Positions 16,733 through 25,607 are shown, counted from the first letter of the stretch. The stretch is 64,000 nucleotides of DNA from Burkholderiales bacterium C2 (GCA_005503085.1 SCOI01000012.1:124001-188000), one strand, 5' to 3'. The notes: generated by a model from the letters alone, not told the origin. Numbers and translations are program-made.

Positions 16733-18787
16733 ATGAACTCGATTGCCGCTGCCTTGTCACCATCAGATACGACTACCGTGAAAGGTGCCTGCCCTCACGA
16801 CTGCCCGGACACCTGCGCGCTGCGCATCACGGTCGAGGCCGGCCGCGTCATCAAGGTGCAGGGCCAGCCCGACCATCCGAGCACCCATGGTGCGCTGTGC
16901 ACCAAGGTCTCGCGCTATCCGGAGCGCACCTACCACGCCGAGCGGGTGCTGCGGCCGCTGAAGCGGGTCAGCGCCAAGCATGAGGCGCCGCGCTTCGAGC
17001 CGGTCGATTGGGCTCAGGCCTTGACCGACATTGCCGCGCGGCTCAAGGCCCTGCCCCCGCAGGCCGTGCTCCCCTACAGCTATGCCGGCACCATGGGCCT
17101 GCTGCAGGGCGAGGCGATGGCGGGGCGCTTCTTCAACAAGCTGGGCGCCTCCTGCCTGGACCGCACCATCTGCGCCTCGGCCGGCGCGGCCGCGCTGAGC
17201 GCGACCTATGGCCACAAGCTGGGCATGCACTTGCCCTATTTCGCCGAGAGCCGCCTGATCCTGATCTGGGGCAGCAACTCGATCGCATCGAATCTGCATT
17301 TCTGGACCTATGCGATGAAGGCCAAGCGCGAGGGCGCGAAGCTGATCTGCATCGACCCGCGCAAGACCGAGACGGCCGACAAATGCCACCAGCACATCGC
17401 CTTGCTGCCCGGCACCGACGGTGCGCTGGCGCTGGGGCTGATGCATGAGCTGATCGCCCATGACTGGCTGGACCATGACTATCTGAGCGCCCATGTCGAG
17501 GGCTGGGACGAGTTGCGCGCCAAGGCCCTGGCCTGGCCGCCCGAGCGCACGGCCGAGGTCTGCGGCATCGGCGCCGACGAGGTGCGCGGCCTGGCACGCG
17601 ACTACGGGCAACGGAATATGGTCGAGGCGCCCGCCGCGATCCGGCTGAACTACGGCATGCAGCGGGTGCGCGGCGGCGGCAATGCGGTGCGGCTGATCGC
17701 CTTGCTGCCCTGCCTGACCGGGGCCTGGCGGCACCGCGCCGGCGGCCTGCTGCTGTCGAGCTCGGGCTGGTTCGCACCCTTTAAGAACCCGGCGCTCGAA
17801 TGCCCCGAGCTGCGCGGCAGCGCGCCGGCGCGGCTGATCAATATGAGCACCATCGGCGACGATCTGCTGCGCGAGGGCTCCGACGAGTTCGGCCCGAAGA
17901 TCCAGGCCCTGATCGTCTACAACAGCAATCCGGTCGCGGTGGCGCCCGAGTCGCCCAAGGTGGTGGCGGGTTTTCAGCGCGCCGATCTGTTCACCGTGGT
18001 GCTGGAGCACTTCATGACCGACACGGCCGATCTGGCCGACTATGTCTTGCCGGCCACGACCCAGCTCGAGCATCTGGACGTGCACACCAGTTACGGCCAC
18101 ACCGATGTGCTGATCAATGAGCCGGCCGTCGCGCCGCTGGGCGAGGCCAAGCCGAACACGCAGATCTTCCGCGAGCTGGCGGTGGCGATGGGCTATACCG
18201 AGGCCTGCTTCCTGGACAGCGACGAGGACCTGGCCCGCCAGGCCTTCACCGATGCGATCGACTTCGAGGCCTTGCGTGAGCAGGGCTGGCAATCGCTGCC
18301 GCTGGCCGAGGCGCCGTTTGCGCAGGGTCAGTTCCTGACCCCCAGCGGCCGCGCCCAGGCCGGCGGCGCCGACTACCTGCCCAATTACGAGAGCGCGGCC
18401 TCGACGCCCGAGCTGGCCGCGCACTTCCCGCTGGCGATGATCTCGCCGCCGGCGCGCAATTTCCTCAACAGCAGCTTCGTCAACGTCAAGAGCCTGCGCG
18501 ATATCGAGGGCGAGCCGCTGCTGGAGATCCATGCCGACGATGCGGCCGCGCGCGGCCTGGCCGACGGCGCCGAGGTGCGGGTGTTCAATGAACGCGGCAG
18601 CTACCACTGCATCGTCCGCATCAGCACTCGGGCACGCCCCGGTGTCGTCAACGGCCTGGGCGTCTGGTGGCGCAAGCTGGGTCTGCGCGGCAGCAATGTC
18701 AACGAAGTCACGCACCAGCGCCTGACCGATCTGGGCCGGGCGCCGAGTTTTTACGACTGCCTGGTCGAGGTGGAAGCGGCGCGGTGA
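16733..18787 (+). CDS. Molybdopterin-dependent oxidoreductase (DMSO reductase superfamily)
   Basis: 684 aa. An N-terminal [4Fe-4S] motif (Cys20, Cys24, Cys28 in CPHDCPDTC, plus Cys56) precedes the molybdopterin-binding domains, and a C-terminal dinucleotide-binding domain ends the protein. There is no Tat signal, so it is cytoplasmic, as in the BisC/formate-dehydrogenase-like group. The substrate is unknown. The ATG at 16733 has no evident Shine-Dalgarno sequence. The stop overlaps the GTG of the next gene (GTGA, 18784-18787). It is divergent from the substrate-binding protein with about 92 nt between starts. Confidence 0.88.
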   Translation: MNSIAAALSPSDTTTVKGACPHDCPDTCALRITVEAGRVIKVQGQPDHPSTHGALCTKVSRYPERTYHAERVLRPLKRVSAKHEAPRFEPVDWAQALTDIAARLKALPPQAVLPYSYAGTMGLLQGEAMAGRFFNKLGASCLDRTICASAGAAALSATYGHKLGMHLPYFAESRLILIWGSNSIASNLHFWTYAMKAKREGAKLICIDPRKTETADKCHQHIALLPGTDGALALGLMHELIAHDWLDHDYLSAHVEGWDELRAKALAWPPERTAEVCGIGADEVRGLARDYGQRNMVEAPAAIRLNYGMQRVRGGGNAVRLIALLPCLTGAWRHRAGGLLLSSSGWFAPFKNPALECPELRGSAPARLINMSTIGDDLLREGSDEFGPKIQALIVYNSNPVAVAPESPKVVAGFQRADLFTVVLEHFMTDTADLADYVLPATTQLEHLDVHTSYGHTDVLINEPAVAPLGEAKPNTQIFRELAVAMGYTEACFLDSDEDLARQAFTDAIDFEALREQGWQSLPLAEAPFAQGQFLTPSGRAQAGGADYLPNYESAASTPELAAHFPLAMISPPARNFLNSSFVNVKSLRDIEGEPLLEIHADDAAARGLADGAEVRVFNERGSYHCIVRISTRARPGVVNGLGVWWRKLGLRGSNVNEVTHQRLTDLGRAPSFYDCLVEVEAAR

Positions 18788-19809
18788 GGGCGGCGGCCTG
18801 CCTGGGCTTGATGGCCGCAGCGCTGCTGAGCGGCTGCGCGCAGATCGGGTATCTGGGTCAGGCGGTCGGCGGGCATCTGCGCCTGGTCGGGGCCGCCAGG
18901 CCAGTACCGGAGCTGGTGGCGGATCCGGCGCTCGACGCTTCGCTGCGCGAGCGTCTGGAGTTAAGCCAGCGCATTCGCGATTTCGCCAGCCGCGAACTGG
19001 GCCTGCCCGATAACGCCAGCTACCGCCGCTACGCCGATCTGCGGCGCGGCGCGGCGGTCTGGAATGTGGTCGCGACGCCGGAGCTGAGCCTGCGCCTGAA
19101 GACCTGGTGCTACCCGGGGATGGGCTGCGCCGGCTATCGCGGATTTTTTGACCGGGCCGAGGCCGAGGCCTATGCGCAGCGGCTGCGCGCCGACGAAGGG
19201 CTGGAGGTGCTGGTCTATGGCGTGCCGGCCTATTCGACGCTGGGCTGGAGCCGGCTGTTCGGCGGCGATCCGCTGCTGAACACCTTCATCGCCTATCCCG
19301 AGGGCGAGCTGGCGCGCATGATCTTTCACGAGCTGGCGCATCAGGTGGCTTATGCGGCCGACGATACCGAGTTCAACGAGTCGTTTGCCACCACGGTGGA
19401 GCGCCTGGGCGCGCTGGCCTGGCTGGCCGGCCCCGAGCGGGCGGCGGCCCGCGAGCAGTATCTGCAGGGCGACGAGCGGCGCCGGCGCTTTCAGACCGAA
19501 GCGATGGCCTGGCGGCGCAAGCTGGAAGCCCTGTATGCCGGCCCGCTCGACGAGCCGGCCAAGCGCGCCGCCAAGGCCGAGCTGCTGCGGCAGATGCGCG
19601 CCGCGCCGCTGCCCGGCTACGAGGCCTGGTATGCGCGCGCCAACAACCCCAGTCTGGCCCTGCTGGCCACTTACAACCAGCTGAGTCCGGCCTTCGAGGC
19701 GCTGTTCGAAAGGCAGGGCCGCGACTGGCAGGCTTTCCATGCCGAGGTTCGGCGTCTGGCAGACTTGCCGAAGGCGCAGCGGCGCCAACAACTATTGATG
19801 AATCCCTAG
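18784..19809 (+). CDS. Lipoprotein zinc aminopeptidase (COG4324-type)
   Basis: 341 aa starting at GTG 18784, overlapping the previous stop by 4 nt. Residues 1-17 form a lipoprotein signal peptide with lipobox LLSGC (Cys18). The mature protein has a zinc-binding HELAH (182-186) followed by NESFATTVE, the gluzincin-like layout of the predicted aminopeptidase family COG4324. It is likely anchored in the outer or inner membrane facing the periplasm. Translational coupling to a cytoplasmic molybdoenzyme is unusual and may only reflect compact gene order. It ends 9 nt before the PHA-granule gene. Confidence 0.83.
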   Translation: MRAAACLGLMAAALLSGCAQIGYLGQAVGGHLRLVGAARPVPELVADPALDASLRERLELSQRIRDFASRELGLPDNASYRRYADLRRGAAVWNVVATPELSLRLKTWCYPGMGCAGYRGFFDRAEAEAYAQRLRADEGLEVLVYGVPAYSTLGWSRLFGGDPLLNTFIAYPEGELARMIFHELAHQVAYAADDTEFNESFATTVERLGALAWLAGPERAAAREQYLQGDERRRRFQTEAMAWRRKLEALYAGPLDEPAKRAAKAELLRQMRAAPLPGYEAWYARANNPSLALLATYNQLSPAFEALFERQGRDWQAFHAEVRRLADLPKAQRRQQLLMNP

Positions 19810-19818
19810 GAGACCCCG

Positions 19819-20151
19819 ATGGCCGATATCCGCATCCACCGCGATCATGAGCTGGGCCTCAAGAAGGCCCGCGAGATCGCCTGGGCCTGGGCCGAGCAGG
19901 TCGAGGCCAAGTTCGATATGGAGTGCGCGGTGCTGGAGGGCAAGACCAGCGACACGGTCACCTTCACACGCTCGGGCGTCAAGGGCGAGCTGATCGTCGC
20001 GGCCGACCATTTCGATCTGCATGCCAAGCTGGGCCTGCTGCTGGGGGCCTTCAAGTCCACCATCGAGGGCGAGATCCAGAAGGAGCTGGACGGCCTGCTG
20101 GCCGCCGGCGCTGCGGCAAAGACGGCAGCCAAAAAGAAAAAAGCGACCTGA
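19819..20151 (+). CDS. Polyhydroxyalkanoic acid system family protein (PHA_gran_rgn)
   Basis: 110 aa. The segment IRIHRDHELGLKKAREIAW and the following mixed alpha/beta domain match the PHA granule regulatory family (PF09650), proposed to bind polyhydroxyalkanoate granules or regulate their formation. It ends in a Lys-rich tail (AAKKKKAT). That tail lies exactly over the T-tract and hairpin of the terminator for the opposite-strand gene, so part of its C-terminal sequence is probably dictated by the terminator. Cytoplasmic. The neighbouring acyl-CoA-binding and wax-ester synthase genes fit a storage-lipid role. Confidence 0.85.
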   Translation: MADIRIHRDHELGLKKAREIAWAWAEQVEAKFDMECAVLEGKTSDTVTFTRSGVKGELIVAADHFDLHAKLGLLLGAFKSTIEGEIQKELDGLLAAGAAAKTAAKKKKAT

Positions 20152-20161
20152 GCGGTCGCTT
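20131..20161 (-). terminator. Rho-independent terminator of the acyl-CoA-binding protein gene
   Basis: AAGCGACC (20141-20148) pairs perfectly with GGTCGCTT (20154-20161) around a 5-nt loop. On the minus strand the hairpin runs directly into a T-rich tract (complement of the A-run at 20131-20142). It lies about 27 nt past the minus-strand stop, inside the 3' end of the convergent PHA-family gene. On the plus strand no T-tract follows. Confidence 0.85.
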
Positions 20162-20187
20162 GGCAATCGAGGTCCCGGGTCGGGGCC

Positions 20188-20439
20188 TTATTTCAGCGAT
20201 TCGATCAAATCGATGTACTGCTGCATGGCCTCTTCGCTGGCCGTACCCTTCAGCTCGTTCCAGGCATCCCACTTGGCGCGGCCGACCATATCGGTGAAGC
20301 CGGGGCGGGAGCCTTCGACATCGCCGCTGCTGCCCTGCTTGTAGAGCGCGTAGAGCTTCAGCAGGGTCATGTTGTCGGGGCGCTCGGGCAGGCTCTTGGA
20401 TCCGGCCACGGCGGCTTCGAACTGGTCTTTCAGGCTCAT
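20188..20439 (-). CDS. Acyl-CoA-binding protein (ACBP)
   Basis: 83 aa, the normal ACBP size. It is a four-helix bundle with the family motifs LKLYALYKQGSSGD and KWDAWNELKGTASEEAMQQYI, including the Lys and Tyr residues that hold the CoA moiety. It binds long-chain acyl-CoA in the cytoplasm and would buffer or deliver acyl chains. The start at 20439 is chosen by the GGAGA site upstream. It diverges from the wax-ester synthase gene and converges on the PHA-family gene, fitting a small acyl-CoA and storage-lipid neighbourhood. It ends in a strong terminator. Confidence 0.92.
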   Translation of the reverse strand: MSLKDQFEAAVAGSKSLPERPDNMTLLKLYALYKQGSSGDVEGSRPGFTDMVGRAKWDAWNELKGTASEEAMQQYIDLIESLK

Positions 20440-20536
20440 CTTGAATGTCTCCTGCTTGGTGTTGATCGGGATGGACGCTGGCGATGTTAACCAGCATTGT
20501 CTGGGCACAGAACTCTAGAACATCAAGGAGACGGAC

Positions 20537-21961
20537 TTGGCACAGCTGCATGAACGCATGTCGCGGGTGGATACCGCCTGGCTGCGCATGGATACCGACG
20601 CCAATCTGATGATGATTGTCGGCGTCTGGTACATCCGGCCCGGCATCACGCTGGCGGCGCTGCGCGAGCGGGTCGAGGCCAGGCTGCTGCAGTACACGCG
20701 CTTTCGCCAGAAGGTGGTCGAGGACGCGCTGGGGGCGCAGTGGGTGGAGGATGAGGACTTCGACATCGCCAACCATGTGCAGGCCGAGATCCTCTTGCCG
20801 CTGCGCGGCCAGAGTGCCGAGGCCGCGCTGCAGGCCCGGGTCGGCGAGCTGGCGGCCACGCCTCTGGACGCCGCCCGGCCGCTGTGGCAGTTCCAGCTGA
20901 TCGAGGATTTCGAAGATGGGCAGAGCGTGTTGCTGGCGCGCATACACCACTGCATTGCCGACGGCATTGCGCTGATCGCGGTGATGCTGTCGATCACCGA
21001 TGGCGGCAAGGCGCCGCCCAAGCGACAGCAGCAGCCGCGCGACGACCAGGACTGGCTGACCGACACCTTGCTGCGCCCGCTCAGCGATATGAGCATCAAG
21101 GCGATCCGCATGGCCGGCGCCGGCGCGGCCAAGGGCGTCGATGCCTGGATAGACCCGCCGCACCCGGTCGACAGCTCGATGGAGATGGCGCGCATCGGTT
21201 ATCAGGCCGTCAGCGATATCGCGGCCTTTGCGCTGATGCCGGACGATTCACCGACCCGGCTCAAGGGCAAGCCCGGCGGTGCCAAGCGGGTGTCCTGGGC
21301 CGATGGCCTGCCGCTGGACGCGGTCAAGGCGGTCGGCAAGGCGATGAATGCCTCGATCAATGATGTGCTGCTGTCCTGCGTGGCCGGTGCAATCGGCAGC
21401 TATCTGGCCGAGCGCGGCGAAGACCCGGCGGGCAAGGAGATCCGCACCATGGTGCCGGTCAATCTGCGGCCGCTGGAGAAGGCTTATCAGCTGGGCAACC
21501 GCTTCGGTCTGGTGCCGCTGGTGCTGCCGATCGGCATCGCCAATCCGGTCGAAAGGCTCTACGCGGTGAAGGCGCGGATGCAGGAGCTCAAGGGCAGCTT
21601 CCAGCCGGTGCTGGCCTTCGGCCTGCTGTCGGTCGCCGGGCTGCTGATCAAGCCGGTCCAGCACGCGATGCTGAACATCTTCGCGAAGAAGACCACGGCC
21701 GTCGTCACCAATGTGCCGGGGCCGGCCCAGGCTCTGAGCTTTTGCGGCTCGACGGTGACGCGGGTGATGTTCTGGGTGCCGCAGTCCGGCGATGTCGGCA
21801 TGGGGGTCAGCATCCTGACCTATGCCGGCCAGGTGCAGTTCGGCCTGATCACCGACAGCACCCTGTGCCCCGACCCCGAGGCCATCGTCGAGCGCTTTGC
21901 GCCCGAGTTCAACAAGCTCTTGCTGCTTGCGCTGATGCTGCCTTGGGGCGACTGCGACTGA
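20537..21961 (+). CDS. Wax ester synthase / diacylglycerol acyltransferase (WS/DGAT)
   Basis: 474 aa. The acyltransferase motif HHCIADG (His137, His138, Asp142, Gly143) matches HHxxxDG of the WS/DGAT family, which joins acyl-CoA to a fatty alcohol or diacylglycerol at the inner face of the membrane. The C-terminal half carries the family's VPVNLRP and TNVPGP motifs. The start is TTG at 20537: AAGGAG lies 6 nt upstream and the Met farther downstream in MSRVDTAW would remove family-typical residues. The neighbouring ACBP is a plausible acyl-CoA donor carrier. Confidence 0.92.
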   Translation: MAQLHERMSRVDTAWLRMDTDANLMMIVGVWYIRPGITLAALRERVEARLLQYTRFRQKVVEDALGAQWVEDEDFDIANHVQAEILLPLRGQSAEAALQARVGELAATPLDAARPLWQFQLIEDFEDGQSVLLARIHHCIADGIALIAVMLSITDGGKAPPKRQQQPRDDQDWLTDTLLRPLSDMSIKAIRMAGAGAAKGVDAWIDPPHPVDSSMEMARIGYQAVSDIAAFALMPDDSPTRLKGKPGGAKRVSWADGLPLDAVKAVGKAMNASINDVLLSCVAGAIGSYLAERGEDPAGKEIRTMVPVNLRPLEKAYQLGNRFGLVPLVLPIGIANPVERLYAVKARMQELKGSFQPVLAFGLLSVAGLLIKPVQHAMLNIFAKKTTAVVTNVPGPAQALSFCGSTVTRVMFWVPQSGDVGMGVSILTYAGQVQFGLITDSTLCPDPEAIVERFAPEFNKLLLLALMLPWGDCD

Positions 21962-21964
21962 GGC

Positions 21965-22270
21965 TTACTTGGCCTTGGGGCGGCCGGCGGCGCTGGGGTA
22001 GGCCGCCATCACGCGGCCCGGGTCGGCCTTGTCCAGATAAGCGGCGTACTGCGACTCGGTGCAGGCCAGGCTCTGGCCGGCACGGTGCTCGCCCTTGTAC
22101 TGGCCCTTGGCGTAGACGAAGTGGTGCTCGTCGGCGGCCGGGGTGCCGAGCTTGGCGCTGTAGCTGCTGGCGCAGTCGGCGCGCAAGGCCTGGATCTCTG
22201 GGCTGGAGGAGGCCCAGGATGCGGTGACGGCCAGCGGGGCCAGCAGCAGGGCGAGCAGGGTGTTCTTCAT
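21965..22270 (-). CDS. Secreted hypothetical protein (101 aa)
   Basis: A clear signal peptide (residues 1-20, MKNTLLALLLAPLAVTASWA) precedes a small periplasmic domain with two Cys residues that may form a disulfide bond, a His-His pair and several Tyr residues. I do not recognise a family. It is convergent with the wax-ester synthase gene (3 nt between stops). No recognisable ribosome binding site is close to the ATG. Confidence 0.6.
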   Translation of the reverse strand: MKNTLLALLLAPLAVTASWASSSPEIQALRADCASSYSAKLGTPAADEHHFVYAKGQYKGEHRAGQSLACTESQYAAYLDKADPGRVMAAYPSAAGRPKAK

Positions 22271-22362
22271 TTTGCATTGGGGTGTTGGTGACGGAGCGGA
22301 GCTTAGCGTCAGGCTTTCGCGCCGGCCTCACCCTGCTTGCGGGGCGGGAAAGCCCGGAGTTT

Positions 22363-23136
22363 TCACTCGTCCAGCTCTTCCCGCGCCAGCTCCACGTCCA
22401 GACACTCCATCGCATCCAGCGGCTCGCAGGCCGCCGCGTCGGCATACAGCGTCTCGGCCTCCTTCATGCGCTTGTCGCCCTCCAGCATCACCAGGCCGTT
22501 GGCCCGCTCGATCATCGCGATCGCGCTGCTGGGATTGAGCTTGACGGCCTGGGCGAACATCGCCAGGCCGGTCGCAGCATCGGCGCCCTGGGTCTTGCCC
22601 AGCAGCTTGCCGACCTTGTCGATCACCTCGGCATGGAAGGCGCCCAAGGCGATATGGGCATCGGCATGCTTGGGCGCGAGCTTGATGGTGGTCTCCAGCG
22701 CGCCCTTGACCTTGCCGCCCAGGCCCTGGGCCAGGGCCTTGGTGACGCTGATGCCCTGGCCATAGCGACCCAGCGCGTAGGCCTGCCAGTACCAGGCGTT
22801 GGGATTCTTGGGCTCGTCGGCCTGCTGGGCCTCGGCCCGGCCCGCCACCTCCAGGAACATCTCCAGCTTGGTCTGTTCCTTCTTCTCCAGGTAGTTGGCG
22901 TAGATGGCCTGGGCCTTGTTGGCGACCGTAGTGCCGGCGGCGCCTGCGGCCAGCCCGGCTTCATAGGCCTTCTGGAATTCGCCGGCATGGAAATGGATCC
23001 AGGCCTGGACCACGGCCGCCTCCTTGGGCCAGGGCTCGGCATCGCCGGCATGCAGGCGGGCCCAGTGCTTCTTCAGCGCCGCCGCGTCGTACTGGTAGGC
23101 GGTGTTGTCATAGGGGAAGGCGGTCCACTTGGCCAT
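22363..23136 (-). CDS. TPR-like hypothetical protein (257 aa)
   Basis: Soluble and entirely helical. Helix pairs with Ala/Leu/Tyr spacing (for example ALETTIKLAPKHADAHIALGAFHAEV and AVKLNPSSAIAMIERANGLV-type segments) are typical of tetratricopeptide repeats, so it is probably a protein-interaction scaffold in the cytoplasm. The second of two adjacent Met codons (23136) fits the AGGAG site better. It follows the TetR gene closely (9 nt from that stop), so the pair is probably one transcript. The role is unknown. Confidence 0.65.
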   Translation of the reverse strand: MAKWTAFPYDNTAYQYDAAALKKHWARLHAGDAEPWPKEAAVVQAWIHFHAGEFQKAYEAGLAAGAAGTTVANKAQAIYANYLEKKEQTKLEMFLEVAGRAEAQQADEPKNPNAWYWQAYALGRYGQGISVTKALAQGLGGKVKGALETTIKLAPKHADAHIALGAFHAEVIDKVGKLLGKTQGADAATGLAMFAQAVKLNPSSAIAMIERANGLVMLEGDKRMKEAETLYADAAACEPLDAMECLDVELAREELDE

Positions 23137-23145
23137 CATCAGCTC

Positions 23146-23808
23146 CTAGCTATCCATCTCTTGATACTTGCCCGCCAGGGCAAACAGATGCTCGCGCGAG
23201 TTGCTCTCCAGATAGGGCAGCAACAGGCTCAGCACATGGAAGGCGCCGCGCATCAGCGCCGCACCGGCCTGGGCCGGTTCCAGCGCGTTGCGCGGGTTGC
23301 GCACATATTCGTAGCTCAGCCAGTAACTCATCAGCACCACCATCGAGTTGGCCACCGGCGGGGCCTCGCGGGCCTCCATCTTCAGCGCGCCGCCGAACTG
23401 CAGCCCCGCCAGCACCGCGCGCATGGCCCGCGCCTTGCGCTCCAGCACGCTCTGGAAATGCGTCTCCAGCTTGCGATTCTTGCTCAGCAGATCGTTCAGG
23501 TCACGATAAAGAAAGCGGTGCTTCCAGATCAGCTCGATCAGCATATGGAAGAACAGCCAGGCGTCCTCGACATGGCGCACATTGTCGGCCGCGCCCAGCA
23601 GCTCGCCGAGCTCGCGCTCATAGTTGCCGAACAGCGAGTTGATCAGCTCGTCCTTGGCCGGGTAGTGGTAGTAGAGATTGCCGGGGCTGATACTGAGCTC
23701 GGCCGAGATCAGCGTGGTCGAGACATTGGGCTCGCCGAAGCGGTTGAACAAGTCCAGCGTGACTTCGAGGATGCGTTCCGCGGTACGGCGCGGTTTCTTG
23801 GTGACCAT
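23146..23808 (-). CDS. TetR/AcrR-family transcriptional regulator
   Basis: 220 aa. The N-terminal HTH domain (RILEVTLDLFNRFGEPNVSTTLI, then ELSISPGNLYYHYPAKDELI) is a canonical TetR DNA-binding domain. The C-terminal part is a helical ligand domain resembling those of fatty-acid- or polymer-responsive members. It is divergent from the YadGH-type ABC exporter with 102 nt between starts, so it may regulate it, though no palindrome as clean as the 10.2-kb pair is visible. It is co-directional with the TPR-like gene. Confidence 0.85.
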   Translation of the reverse strand: MVTKKPRRTAERILEVTLDLFNRFGEPNVSTTLISAELSISPGNLYYHYPAKDELINSLFGNYERELGELLGAADNVRHVEDAWLFFHMLIELIWKHRFLYRDLNDLLSKNRKLETHFQSVLERKARAMRAVLAGLQFGGALKMEAREAPPVANSMVVLMSYWLSYEYVRNPRNALEPAQAGAALMRGAFHVLSLLLPYLESNSREHLFALAGKYQEMDS

Positions 23809-23896
23809 GGCGCCGATTCTGGCATCAAGGCTTGTGCGCTTTGCGCAGCCTTGCCCCGGGCAAACCCTTTGCCGAGCGGGATTGGTGGGCGCTCCC

Positions 23897-23902
23897 TACA
23901 AT
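23897..23902 (+). promoter_or_regulatory. Possible -10 element for a leaderless yadG-like transcript
   Basis: TACAAT sits 8 nt before the ATG at 23911. A start of transcription 6-8 nt past a -10 would fall at or next to the ATG, and no Shine-Dalgarno sequence precedes that ATG. The spacing fits a leaderless mRNA. No good -35 is visible, so the call is tentative. Confidence 0.3.
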
Positions 23903-23910
23903 GCGCGCCC

Positions 23911-24840
23911 ATGCCTATCCAGCCCCTGCCGGCCGACCAGCCCGCCATCAGTTTCCAGAACGTCAGCAAAACATACCGGGGAGGGCAGGTCCGGGCTCTT
24001 GATGGCGTGTCCTTCGACATCCAGCCCGGCGAGTTCTTCGGCCTGCTGGGCCCCAACGGTGCCGGCAAGACCAGCCTGATCAGCATCCTGGCCGGGCTGT
24101 CGCAGGCCAGCGGCGGCGCGGTCAAGGTGCATGGCCACGACGTGGTCAGCGACTATGCGGCGGCGCGCAAGGCCCTGGGCATCGTGCCGCAGGAGCTGGT
24201 GTTCGATCCCTTCTTTAGCGTCCGGGAGTCGCTGAAGATCCAGAGCGGCTATTTCGGTGTGAAGGGCAACGAGGCCTGGATCGACGAGTTGCTGGAGAAC
24301 CTCGGCCTGGCCGACAAGGCCCATGCGAATATGCGCCAGCTCAGCGGCGGCATGAAGCGCCGCGTGCTGGTGGCCCAGGCCCTGGTGCACCGCCCGCCGG
24401 TCATCGTGCTGGACGAGCCCACCGCCGGCGTCGACGTCGAGCTGCGCCAGACGCTGTGGGCCTTCATCGCGCGCCTGAATCGTGAGGGCCACACGGTGCT
24501 GCTGACCACGCACTATCTGGAGGAAGCCGAGGCCCTGTGCCAGCGCATCGCGATGCTCAAGCAGGGCCGCATCGTCGCGCTGGACAGCACCTCCGAGCTG
24601 CTCAAGGGCAAGGCATCGACGATGCTGCGCTTCAAGACCGATGCGGCGCTGCCGGCCGCGCTGCTCGATCAGTCGCGCGTCACCGGCCGTATCGTGCAGA
24701 TCAAGGCCCATGACGCGGCTGAGGTCGAGACCATTTTGTCGACCCTGCGCGCGGCGGGCTGCCCGGTCGAAGACCTGGAGATCGGCCGCGCCGATCTGGA
24801 AGACGTGTTTCTGGAAATCATGCAAGGAGCCCATCAATGA
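23911..24840 (+). CDS. yadG: ABC exporter ATP-binding protein, YadG-like
   Basis: 309 aa, close to E. coli YadG in length. It has Walker A GPNGAGKT (47-54), signature LSGGM followed by KRR, Walker B VIVLDEPTAGVD and the H-loop TTHYLEEAE. It energises the adjoining membrane protein, with which it overlaps by ATGA (24837-24840). The C-terminal extension of about 80 residues is typical of this ABC-2 exporter type. The substrate is unknown; relatives are linked to export of lipids or polymers. The start at 23911 has no Shine-Dalgarno sequence, and extending upstream adds no family-like residues. Upstream lies the divergent TetR gene. Confidence 0.88.
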   Translation: MPIQPLPADQPAISFQNVSKTYRGGQVRALDGVSFDIQPGEFFGLLGPNGAGKTSLISILAGLSQASGGAVKVHGHDVVSDYAAARKALGIVPQELVFDPFFSVRESLKIQSGYFGVKGNEAWIDELLENLGLADKAHANMRQLSGGMKRRVLVAQALVHRPPVIVLDEPTAGVDVELRQTLWAFIARLNREGHTVLLTTHYLEEAEALCQRIAMLKQGRIVALDSTSELLKGKASTMLRFKTDAALPAALLDQSRVTGRIVQIKAHDAAEVETILSTLRAAGCPVEDLEIGRADLEDVFLEIMQGAHQ

Positions 24841-25607
24841 GCGCCATCCGTTTGCAAGGCGCTCGGACGCTGTTCTACAAGGAAGTGCTGCGCTTCTGGA
24901 AGGTCAGTTTCCAGACCGTCGCCGCGCCGGTGCTGACCGCCGTGCTCTATCTGCTGATCTTCGGCCATGTGCTGGAGGATCATGTGAAGGTCTATGACTC
25001 GGTCGGCTACACCAGCTTCCTGATCCCGGGCCTGGTGATGATGAGCGTGCTGCAGAACAGCTTTGCCAACAGCTCCTCGTCCTTGATACAGAGCAAGATT
25101 ACCGGCAATCTGGTCTTCCTGCTGGTGACGCCGCTGTCGCACTGGGCCTGGTTCGTTGCCTATGTCGGCGCGTCCATCGTGCGCGGCCTGGTGGTCGGGC
25201 TGGGCGTGATCGTCGTGACCTTCTGGTTTGCGCCGCCGGGCCTGGCCAATCCCTTGTGGATCGTCACCTTCGCCGTGCTGGGCGCCGCCATCATGGGGAG
25301 CTTGGGCCTGATCGCGGGGCTGTGGGCGGAGAAGTTCGACCAGATCGCTGCGTTCCAGAACTTCATCATCATGCCGATGACCTTTCTGTCCGGCGTGTTC
25401 TATTCGATCAAATCGCTGCCGCCGTTCTGGCAGGGCGTCAGCCATCTGAACCCTTTCTTCTACATGATCGACGGCTTCCGGCGCGGCTTCTTCGGCGTCA
25501 GCGATGTGTCGCCCTGGATCAGTCTGGGCCTGGTCGGCGTGAGCTTCTTGGCGCTCGCGGCCCTGGCGCTGGAACTGCTGCGTCGCGGCTACAAGATCCG
25601 CTCTTAG
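24837..25607 (+). CDS. yadH: ABC-2 type permease, YadH-like
   Basis: 256 aa, the same length as E. coli YadH, with six predicted membrane helices and the ABC-2 motif region LPPFWQGVSHLNPFFYMIDGF near the C-terminus. It forms the membrane channel of the exporter whose ATPase is encoded immediately upstream. The 4-nt overlap with that gene implies coupled translation. The BolA-family gene follows 16 nt later. A YadGH-BolA-his order recurs in Burkholderiales, which supports the assignment. Confidence 0.88.
   Translation: MSAIRLQGARTLFYKEVLRFWKVSFQTVAAPVLTAVLYLLIFGHVLEDHVKVYDSVGYTSFLIPGLVMMSVLQNSFANSSSSLIQSKITGNLVFLLVTPLSHWAWFVAYVGASIVRGLVVGLGVIVVTFWFAPPGLANPLWIVTFAVLGAAIMGSLGLIAGLWAEKFDQIAAFQNFIIMPMTFLSGVFYSIKSLPPFWQGVSHLNPFFYMIDGFRRGFFGVSDVSPWISLGLVGVSFLALAALALELLRRGYKIRS

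Noticed and set aside
16763-18715. Long minus-strand frame opposite the molybdoenzyme
   Set aside because: The plus-strand gene has complete cofactor motifs; this frame is a compositional shadow.
22282-23910. Long in-frame upstream extension of the yadG-like gene
   Set aside because: It is antisense to the TPR-like and TetR genes and shows no conserved sequence; the ABC domain begins just after the ATG at 23911.
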